Assembly: GCA_021160685.1 (NCBI GenBank)
Contig: JAGHCC010000036.1
Location: 1-5,258 of the forward strand
Direction of reading: 5' to 3'
Length of the DNA stretch: 5,258 nucleotides
Origin: Desulfobulbaceae bacterium
GTDB lineage: Bacteria > Desulfobacterota > Desulfobulbia > Desulfobulbales > SURF-16
This document shows, in pieces, positions 1 through 4,336 of the stretch. Numbering within the stretch: the first letter of the stretch is position 1; each line of letters starts with the position of its first letter. The notes below the pieces were generated by a model, which saw only the letters and a program-made list of their open reading frames with translations, made no database searches and was not told where the DNA came from. The translations under genes and the position numbers were made by a program.

Positions 1-1539
1 ATCCCGTTCCGTGAAAATATCTTTTCCCATACCGTAACTGACCGCCATGCAACCGCCGCAAACCGGTCGGATGGAGCAGTCATTGCAGGCCTGGGAACCA
101 GCCCGGTAACGGCGAGCCGATTCCGAGTGATAAATCTGCGCCAGATTCTGCTTAAAAATATTACCCATGGGCGAGGGAAATTTACGGCAGGCATGAACTT
201 CACCGTCCGGCAGCAGGGAGACAAAGTTAAAGGCCGCACCACAGCCATATCCGGCACAGCCTCCGAAAACCGGCTTGCCGTCTTCCTCCAGGACAATGTT
301 CAGCAGACTGTCCTTTCTGGCAATCACCGGGTTGTTTTCCGCAACTTTAAGATAGCTCCGGAGAAAGGCGGGATAGTTTTCAATTGAGGCGGAAACCAGG
401 TCAGCCCCTTCACCAACCAGGGAGAGCCGGTTAAAGGTAAAAAGATCGGTCCGCCCCCGGAGCAGTTCCGCAAGATCCAAAACCTGATCCATGTTGGCCC
501 GTGTCAGGGTCAGCATCACCATGGAGTAGATCTCCCGATTCCGCAGCAGATCAAGAAACTCAAAAATCCGCTCAAAATGACCTTTACCGCGAATATAATC
601 ATTATGTTCCTGTAATCCCTCCAGACTCACCTGATAAAATCCCGGCTTCTGAATGGCGAGCAGCTCATCAATGCGATGTGCGGGCATGGGATTACCAAGA
701 ATCGCCGTTAAAAAACCTCGTTCAGCTGCCTGGCGATACACCTCATTGAAATGGGGGTAAAGCAGGGGGTTGCCGCCGGTAAATGAAATCTGGCCGTAAA
801 CATGATGTTGCTGACAGAATTCATACAGGTCGTCCAGGATACGGACAGCATCATCTAGCTGCAGGGGAGAGCGGTCGCTCCGGTCATAACAATGTCTGCA
901 ATGCAGATCGCAGACCTGGGTGACATGCCATTGCAGGGTAAAGACCGGTGAGACAAGATACTTTTCAGCGGAAATGATGCCGCGCGGGAATTCCGGCGAT
1001 CGGGCAATAAGTGAAGGAGGCGCCAGCAGAAGGCCCCTGGAGGTAGCCCGGTAAAGAACATCATCAATCGCGCCCATGGAAACCTGGCCAGTCAATGCCG
1101 CCTCTTGCGTAGAAATCTCTTCGCTGACGATTTTCAGGGCCAACAGATCCTGGTTCGTGGCGGTCTCCATCTTAATTCCGGCATCAGCCTTCTTCCAGAC
1201 CAGGACAAATCCATCTTCCTGTTGGGGAATGATTTTCGAATCATCGAAACATTCCACCAGATGATTCCAGGAAACAGGCAGCAACTCCAGGGCCGGGTTA
1301 ACGGTTAATTCCGTTAGCCGTGCCAGTGGTGAAGCCGGTTGATTCAGCAGCGTGTGGCGAGCCCACTCAATCCTGGCCAGATCAGCGAGGTACGGATATT
1401 TCCGGTGAATTTGCGGATCATCCCGCAGCAGATCCGGCAGAGCCGAAGCCTCAGAAAGTAAATTCTCAATTCCCGGCATATCGGCCAGCAAAGCACAGCT
1501 GACCGGATATATTGATTTTATCGTGGCAGAAGTAATCAA
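1..1539 (-). CDS. sbtM: SbtM-type radical SAM/SPASM maturase (3' end cut by window edge)
   Basis: Radical SAM maturase expected to modify the SbtA peptide encoded just upstream. 513 codons are visible and the C-terminus runs off the window. An N-terminal region of about 200 residues, which likely recognises the precursor, precedes the [4Fe-4S]-SAM motif CDLHCRHC (C210, C214, C217). FTGGNP at 253-258 corresponds to the SAM-binding GGEP motif. The C-terminal SPASM-type domain has C428, C433 and C451 (the last in a C-x12-G-x4-C pattern from C433), then CNDC and CGGC (C485, C488, C494, C497), able to hold auxiliary clusters. The family (SbtM) is described as making thio(seleno)oxazole from Cys/Sec-Gly sites; that function is carried over from family knowledge. 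The TTG start at 1539 is chosen because AAGGA sits 6 nt upstream. An ATG at 1543-1545 is out of frame and stops after 26 codons. The family call rests on domain layout plus the adjacent Sec-rich peptide. Confidence 0.9.
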   Translation of the reverse strand, partial: MITSATIKSIYPVSCALLADMPGIENLLSEASALPDLLRDDPQIHRKYPYLADLARIEWARHTLLNQPASPLARLTELTVNPALELLPVSWNHLVECFDDSKIIPQQEDGFVLVWKKADAGIKMETATNQDLLALKIVSEEISTQEAALTGQVSMGAIDDVLYRATSRGLLLAPPSLIARSPEFPRGIISAEKYLVSPVFTLQWHVTQVCDLHCRHCYDRSDRSPLQLDDAVRILDDLYEFCQQHHVYGQISFTGGNPLLYPHFNEVYRQAAERGFLTAILGNPMPAHRIDELLAIQKPGFYQVSLEGLQEHNDYIRGKGHFERIFEFLDLLRNREIYSMVMLTLTRANMDQVLDLAELLRGRTDLFTFNRLSLVGEGADLVSASIENYPAFLRSYLKVAENNPVIARKDSLLNIVLEEDGKPVFGGCAGYGCGAAFNFVSLLPDGEVHACRKFPSPMGNIFKQNLAQIYHSESARRYRAGSQACNDCSIRPVCGGCMAVSYGMGKDIFTERD

Positions 1540-1545
1540 AAAACA

Positions 1546-1550
1546 TCCTT
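1546..1550 (-). promoter_or_regulatory. Ribosome binding site deciding the sbtM TTG start
   Basis: The minus strand reads AAGGA, followed after 6 nt by TTG, the first codon of the long open frame. The only nearby ATG directly abuts this AAGG and belongs to another frame, so the site supports a TTG start. Confidence 0.6.
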
Positions 1551-1588
1551 TTTTCAGAATCAGGAAACGCAACTATTCAGCGTGGAAC

Positions 1589-1628
1589 GCAAAAAGCCGG
1601 TAACCTGACTTGGCCACCGGCTTTTTGC
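1589..1628 (-). terminator. Intrinsic terminator or attenuator between sbtA and sbtM
   Basis: A perfect 13-bp inverted repeat (arms 1589-1601 and 1616-1628, GCAAAAAGCCGGT and its complement) encloses a 14-nt loop. The GC-rich core GCCGGT is flanked by A5 and T5, so it can work on either strand. It begins only 4 nt after the last SECIS-like hairpin and ends 49 nt before the sbtM start. It would let much more sbtA than sbtM message be made from the promoter upstream of sbtA. No second promoter for sbtM is obvious. Confidence 0.75.
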
Positions 1629-1632
1629 ATGT

Positions 1633-1649
1633 TCGTGCAGACTGCACGA
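1633..1649 (-). promoter_or_regulatory. SECIS-like hairpin for the fourth TGA, located after the stop codon
   Basis: On the minus strand TCGTGC and GCACGA pair around the loop AGTCT. The stem starts 15 nt after the TGA at 1665-1667, and the G in the loop is at +23. This fits the bacterial SECIS pattern of a short stem-loop with a G in the first two loop positions about 16-37 nt from UGA. It lies directly after the TAA at 1650-1652, so it encodes nothing. Confidence 0.75.
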
Positions 1650-1988
1650 TTATTTTGTTCCGCCTCAGCCGCTCTGGCCATGGTCTTTTTCTTTATCATC
1701 ATTGTCGTCGGGAGTGCTACCTGCACTCTCTGGTTGACCACCTCAACCACTCTGGCCGTGATCTTTTTCATGCTCCGCATCATCTTCTACAGTGCTTCCA
1801 GCACTGTCAGGATGACCGCCTCAGCCACTACTTGCTGCTGGTTTTTCGACTTCAGTGCTACCTGCACTGGGTTCCGCGCCTCAACCGCTGCCGCTGGCAT
1901 GCGCTCCAGGCAAAGAAATGCCGCCGGTACTGATCAGACCGGCAATACCCAGGCTGGCAAGCAATTTCTTCAGATCCTTGCTTTCCAT
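1650..1988 (-). CDS. sbtA: SbtA-type RiPP precursor with four selenocysteines (TGA read as Sec)
   Basis: Precursor peptide of 112 residues when four in-frame TGA codons (1881-1883, 1821-1823, 1743-1745, 1665-1667) are read as selenocysteine; the frame ends at TAA. The leader (1 to about 35) starts MESKDLKKLLASLGIAGL, with lysines then a hydrophobic stretch ending PGAHA, which resembles a signal peptide with an A-x-A site. The core has four S-G-Sec-G sites (U36, U56, U82, U108), spaced 20, 26 and 26 residues, and no cysteine. Acidic His/Asp/Glu/Lys spacers ending KDHGQSG precede U82 and U108, and SAGST follows the first three Sec residues. Each TGA has a SECIS-like hairpin 12-15 nt downstream. 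ATG follows a perfect AAGGAGGT. The neighbouring sbtM is the expected modifying enzyme. The alternative, a decayed gene, is unlikely: all four stops are TGA in identical contexts and the frame is otherwise clean. Confidence 0.9.
1713..1727 (-). promoter_or_regulatory. SECIS-like hairpin for the third TGA
   Basis: The minus strand reads AGTGC-AGGTA-GCACT; one further G-C pair (1712/1728) extends the stem to 6 bp. It begins 15 nt after the TGA at 1743-1745, with the loop G at +22. The hairpin encodes Ser-Ala-Gly-Ser-Thr. Confidence 0.8.
1791..1805 (-). promoter_or_regulatory. SECIS-like hairpin for the second TGA
   Basis: The minus strand reads AGTGC-TGGAA-GCACT, beginning 15 nt after the TGA at 1821-1823. 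The loop differs from the copies after the first and third TGA through two synonymous changes (GCA to GCT, GGT to GGA), but the 5-bp stem and the G at the second loop position are kept. Confidence 0.8.
1854..1868 (-). promoter_or_regulatory. SECIS-like hairpin for the first TGA
   Basis: The minus strand reads AGTGC-AGGTA-GCACT, beginning 12 nt after the TGA at 1881-1883, with the loop G at +19. The core is identical to the third hairpin, and it too encodes Ser-Ala-Gly-Ser-Thr. Confidence 0.8.
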
Positions 1989-1992
1989 AACG

Positions 1993-2000
1993 ACCTCCTT
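1993..2000 (-). promoter_or_regulatory. Consensus ribosome binding site of sbtA
   Basis: The minus strand reads AAGGAGGT, a full anti-16S match, 4 nt before the ATG at 1986-1988. Such a strong site supports real translation of a frame that would otherwise look broken. Confidence 0.9.
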
Positions 2001-2026
2001 GGGATGAAATGAGTGACAAGAGGCTC

Positions 2027-2049
2027 CTTTAAAAAATCAACTTTTAAAG
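2027..2049 (-). repeat. Inverted repeat in the sbtA leader region
   Basis: A perfect 8-bp inverted repeat (CTTTAAAA at 2042-2049 and TTTTAAAG at 2027-2034 on the minus strand) encloses a 7-nt loop. It lies in the predicted 5' untranslated region, about 26 nt upstream of the ribosome binding site. It is AT-rich, so it could be either a weak RNA hairpin or a DNA operator. A second small hairpin, CGATG-ATC-CATCG followed by GTTTTT, lies upstream at 2074-2086. Confidence 0.4.
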
Positions 2050-2101
2050 ATGCCTGCCAAGAATCAGAAAAACCGATGGATCATCGATCTCTGATAGACG
2101 A

Positions 2102-2129
2102 ACTATATCAATCGTTTGTCGGATGTCAA
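2102..2129 (-). promoter_or_regulatory. Sigma70-type promoter of sbtA with extended -10
   Basis: The minus strand carries TTGACA (2124-2129), a 16-nt spacer and TATAGT (2102-2107), with TG one base before the -10 (extended -10). The predicted start near 2095 leaves an untranslated leader of about 105 nt before sbtA. It lies 27 nt after the stop codon of the upstream membrane protein gene, so sbtA can be transcribed independently. Confidence 0.8.
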
Positions 2130-2156
2130 GAAAACAGGCAGGAGCAATAAAAAAAA

Positions 2157-2849
2157 TTATTTTTCTTTTCGTGTCCGCACCCTGGCCATAATTTTTTTGA
2201 CCATGATGGGAAAAAGGCCGAGAATGACAAACGAGGCAATCAGGCCGGGAGAAAGGATGCTGGCGACAGAATCAATCTTGGCAATCTCCTTGCCGGCATT
2301 AACATAGACAATGGTGCCGGGCAACATACCGAACTGAGAGACCAGATAGAACTTCAACAGGGGCAAACGGGTAAGACCCATGACCAGATTGATGATAAAA
2401 AATGGAAAAACAGGCACCAGCCTCAGGCTGAACAGATAAAAGCCACCCTCCCTGGCAATCCCCTCATTGACGGTTTTCAGTCTGTCTCCAAATTTGCCCT
2501 GCACCCATTCCCGCAGGAGAAATCTGGAAACAAGACAGGCCAGGGTAGCGCCGATAGTGCTGGCAAAGGAAACAATAATGGTTCCGGTCAGCAGGCCGAA
2601 CATCCCTCCCCCGGCCAGGGTCATGATTGCCGCTCCAGGCAGGGAAAGAGCCGTCACAATAATATAGATCATCATGTAGGAGGCGATCACTGTCAACCGG
2701 TTGGCTGCGTATAATTCGGCAAAACGGGCCTGAGACTCCTTGAGATAACTCAAGGTGAGATACTGCTCCCAGCCCATAACCTGAAACATCGTAATCAGGC
2801 CGATGATTGCTGCAACGATCATTCCTTTCTGAAGCAGATTTTTATTCAT
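2157..2849 (-). CDS. TVP38/TMEM64 family (SNARE-associated, DedA-like) membrane protein
   Basis: Inner-membrane protein of 230 residues, normal length for the family; the transported substrate is not established for most bacterial members. Hydrophobic segments lie near 8-27, 52-77, 82-110, 137-160, 165-183 and 199-219, and the C-terminus is basic (KKIMARVRTRKEK), which fits a cytoplasmic tail. The conserved core is visible: LPGAAIMTLAGGGMFG at 70-85, an SLRLVPVFPFFIINLVMG stretch at 141-158 (Arg143, Pro146, Pro149, Asn154, Gly158) and GMLPGTIVYVNAG at 174-186. The start ATG follows CAGGA by 6 nt. It precedes sbtA on the same strand, but sbtA has its own promoter, so a shared role is not supported beyond proximity. 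Confidence 0.88.
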   Translation of the reverse strand: MNKNLLQKGMIVAAIIGLITMFQVMGWEQYLTLSYLKESQARFAELYAANRLTVIASYMMIYIIVTALSLPGAAIMTLAGGGMFGLLTGTIIVSFASTIGATLACLVSRFLLREWVQGKFGDRLKTVNEGIAREGGFYLFSLRLVPVFPFFIINLVMGLTRLPLLKFYLVSQFGMLPGTIVYVNAGKEIAKIDSVASILSPGLIASFVILGLFPIMVKKIMARVRTRKEK

Positions 2850-2955
2850 ACGCTGTCCTGACGTTTCATCTGCTTATGGCACGGAACACCTTCGCCTTTT
2901 CGCCCCGGATCTATGCCGCCTCAGAATGAGAACCGACTACAAATTCACGTTGAGG
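2850..2955. other. Intergenic stretch without recognisable genes
   Basis: About 100 nt lie between the terminator behind the Lys-rich gene and the TVP38 gene. Apart from the ribosome binding site CAGGA at 2856-2860 (minus strand) I see no good promoter hexamer pair, ORF or RNA. Confidence 0.5.
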
Positions 2956-2982
2956 AAGAGGCCTGGACACGCCAGACCTCTT
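2956..2982 (-). terminator. Hairpin behind the Lys-rich gene, probable terminator
   Basis: An 11-bp stem with one G-U pair (arms 2972-2982 and 2956-2966, AAGAGGTCTGG pairing with CCAGGCCTCTT on the minus strand) and a 5-nt loop begins 9 nt after the stop codon of the Lys-rich gene. The stem is strong but only two T follow it, so termination may be partial. Confidence 0.55.
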
Positions 2983-2991
2983 TCGTCTCAG

Positions 2992-3168
2992 TTATTTTTT
3001 CTTTTTTGTTCTTTTCTGTTTCTTGGTGGATTTATCCTTCTTTGTTTTCTTCTCCACCTTGGCTTTTTTCTTGGCCTTTTTTTCCTTCTTCTTGGCAGCC
3101 TTCTTTTCTTTTGCCTTGAGAGCCTTTTTCTTCGCTTTTTTCTCTTCTTCTTTTTTAGCTTTTGCCAT
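2992..3168 (-). CDS. Small Lys/Ala/Glu-rich basic protein
   Basis: Predicted protein of 58 residues starting MAKAKKEEEKKAKKKALKAK and ending TKKKK; more than half of the residues are lysine, the rest mostly Ala, Glu and Thr. There are no cysteines, aromatic residues or hydrophobic segments. Such tails resemble the C-terminal regions of bacterial histone H1-like proteins, so binding to DNA or RNA is a reasonable guess, but no domain is recognisable. The ATG at 3168 follows GAAGGAG (3178-3184) by about 9 nt, much better than the upstream start at 3306, which lacks a ribosome binding site. A strong hairpin follows the stop. The A-rich strand raises the chance of a low-complexity artefact, but the ribosome binding site, the uninterrupted frame and the terminator argue for a gene. 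Confidence 0.65.
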   Translation of the reverse strand: MAKAKKEEEKKAKKKALKAKEKKAAKKKEKKAKKKAKVEKKTKKDKSTKKQKRTKKKK

Positions 3169-3602
3169 TGTTTTTTTCTCCTTCTTAGACTTGATATTCT
3201 CACATGAGGCAGTGATCTCACCGGCTGCTTCTTTTTGCCGTTCTCCCGTGCCTGCCCCGCCTTCTAGCCTGTCCGATCGCACGTGGAAGAGAAGCCCGAC
3301 CCACAATACCGACCAAGAACAACGCTATTTTTCTTTTTCTAAAAAAGGCCACCGCATATGTGACCTGCCCAAGGGTCAAGCCTGCTTGCTCCGATGCTTG
3401 GGTTTGTTTTAGTTTTCAGTATGCCTTCTCTCTCGTTGACGAAAGATTGTTTTGAACAATGTTTGATTGTTGCTCTAAAAAAAACAGTAACCATTAATTC
3501 TACTTTGAGAAGCACGAAGTTCTCACATAACAGCGGACAGGATATAATATCCGGCAACATGCTCAGGGACTGAAGCGATTTAGCCTGATCCCCAAAATAG
3601 AA
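3169..3602. other. 434-nt gene-free region with several hairpins
   Basis: No convincing ORF on either strand. Structures seen: the terminator at 3341-3365; a longer foldback at 3368-3402 (CCCAAG/CTTGGG enclosing CAAG/CTTG), followed on the plus strand by TTTGTTTT; three interleaved copies of ATTGTT/AACAAT/ATTGTT (3446-3451, 3455-3460, 3466-3471) that can form two mutually exclusive hairpins; a hairpin with TGAGAA/TTCTCA arms near 3506-3525; and GGATA-TTA-TATCC at 3540-3552. The half from 3169 to 3340 holds only the ribosome binding site of the Lys-rich gene and no clear promoter. It could be a long 3' untranslated region of the pseudouridine synthase gene or carry a small RNA on the minus strand ending at 3341. 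Confidence 0.5.
3341..3365 (-). terminator. Intrinsic terminator
   Basis: On the minus strand GGTCAC and GTGGCC form a 6-bp stem (one G-U pair) around the loop ATATGCG, followed directly by six T (3341-3346). It is the first good terminator after the pseudouridine synthase gene, about 240 nt past its stop codon. Confidence 0.7.
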
Positions 3603-4319
3603 TTAACTACTAACAAGTGAGTAAAAATAAGCAGGAACCTTTGCCTCAAAGGTCATCTCCGCTTTTGTATGGGGATGTAATAGTGTTATAGAGGCCGCGT
3701 GAAGTGTCAGTCTCTTAATACCCTTTTCCTTTTTTCCATACATTTTATCTCCAGCTACGGGGCAACCTTTTTCTGAAAAATGAACCCGAATCTGATTTTT
3801 CCTCCCTGTAAGCAGATCTATTTCAAGCAGACTGTAGTTTTTCGATTCTTTCAGAACTTTATAGCCGGTCCTGGCAAGCTTCCCTTTTTTAGGATCATCA
3901 ACAGAATACATTTTATGAATACTGTTTTCTGCAAGATATGAAGTAATTACGCCCTCTTTCTTCGATAATGTTCCATGCACTACGGCATAATACTTTTTTT
4001 CAAATCTCTGCCACTCACCCTGAAGATAACGCTTGGCTTTTTCATGTTTAGCAAAAACGATCACGCCGGAAGTATCTTTATCCAGACGATGAACGATAAA
4101 TACCCGGTTTCTTGATTTCTGATTCCCTTTTCGCACATACTCATTCAAGAGATAATAAGCTGTATTTTCCCTCTCTTTATCATTAGCCACTGTTAAAAGA
4201 CCCTTCACTTTATCCACAACCAGAATATCACGATCTTCATAAATAACAGCAAGCCCTTTGGGCTGATATCTTTTGGGGGGGCGTTTAAATTTTTTTTGAC
4301 TTTCCCGCATAATATTCAC
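3603..4319 (-). CDS. RluA-family pseudouridine synthase
   Basis: Isomerises uridine to pseudouridine in structured RNA, probably rRNA or tRNA; the exact site cannot be told from sequence. The protein has 238 residues. The catalytic motif HRLDKDTSG lies at 77-85 with Asp80 as the nucleophile. TGRKNQIRVHF at 171-181 and GDKMYG at 190-195 are the other RluA-family signatures. There is no N-terminal S4 domain, so it is closer in layout to short RluA-like enzymes than to RluC/RluD; a basic N-terminus (KKFKRPPKRYQPK) replaces it. The GTG start at 4319 is preferred over the ATG three codons on because AGGA lies 7 nt upstream of GTG. It begins 17 nt after the stop of the deaminase gene and is likely co-transcribed with it. 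Confidence 0.93.
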   Translation of the reverse strand: MNIMRESQKKFKRPPKRYQPKGLAVIYEDRDILVVDKVKGLLTVANDKERENTAYYLLNEYVRKGNQKSRNRVFIVHRLDKDTSGVIVFAKHEKAKRYLQGEWQRFEKKYYAVVHGTLSKKEGVITSYLAENSIHKMYSVDDPKKGKLARTGYKVLKESKNYSLLEIDLLTGRKNQIRVHFSEKGCPVAGDKMYGKKEKGIKRLTLHAASITLLHPHTKAEMTFEAKVPAYFYSLVSS

Positions 4320-4336
4320 GTAAGAATCCTGAACGG

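Larger units (their letters stand above)
1668..1883 (-). repeat. Three degenerate tandem units of the sbtA core (60, 78, 78 nt)
   Basis: Measured from TGA to TGA, the units are 1824-1883 (60 nt), 1746-1823 (78 nt) and 1668-1745 (78 nt), with a truncated fourth unit at the end of the gene. Each starts TGA-GGY/GGC, carries the AGTGC...GCACT hairpin and ends with Ser/Gly codons before the next TGA. The two 78-nt units share the ending GAxCAyGGCCAGAGyGGy. The pattern suggests growth of the peptide by unit duplication. Confidence 0.8.

Noticed and set aside
127..749. Plus-strand ORFs of 86 and 82 codons
   Set aside because: Antisense to the well-supported radical SAM/SPASM gene, with no motif or ribosome binding site of their own.
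1577..1783. 68-codon minus-strand ORF with ATG start
   Set aside because: It overlaps the 3' half of sbtA in another frame, runs through the terminator, has no ribosome binding site, and its composition looks like a shadow of the repeat units.
1668..1883. Direct repeats considered as a CRISPR array
   Set aside because: The units are degenerate, in frame, of unequal length (60, 78, 78 nt) and coding; the constant part is the TGA and its hairpin.
1650..1988. sbtA as a pseudogene with four stop codons
   Set aside because: All four are TGA in identical contexts with evenly spaced hairpins, no frameshift is present, and the ribosome binding site and promoter are intact.
1610..2012. Two plus-strand ORFs of 107 and 127 codons
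   Set aside because: They are the antisense of sbtA and its repeats; low-complexity Ser/Thr/Ala or His/Arg composition and no ribosome binding site.
2141..2162. AT-only inverted repeat with T8 after the TVP38 stop codon
   Set aside because: No GC pairs in the stem, so a functional intrinsic terminator is doubtful.
2992..3306. 104-codon version of the Lys-rich protein
   Set aside because: The upstream start lacks a ribosome binding site and the added 46 residues have an unrelated composition; the ATG at 3168 has a good site.
2913..3412. Phe/Leu/Ser-rich plus-strand ORFs
   Set aside because: Antisense shadows of the lysine codons; their apparent membrane-like nature comes from TTT/TTC runs.
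3339..3560. 73-codon minus-strand ORF
   Set aside because: No ribosome binding site before its ATG, it runs through several hairpins and ends in the U-tract of the terminator, so it is more likely untranslated RNA.
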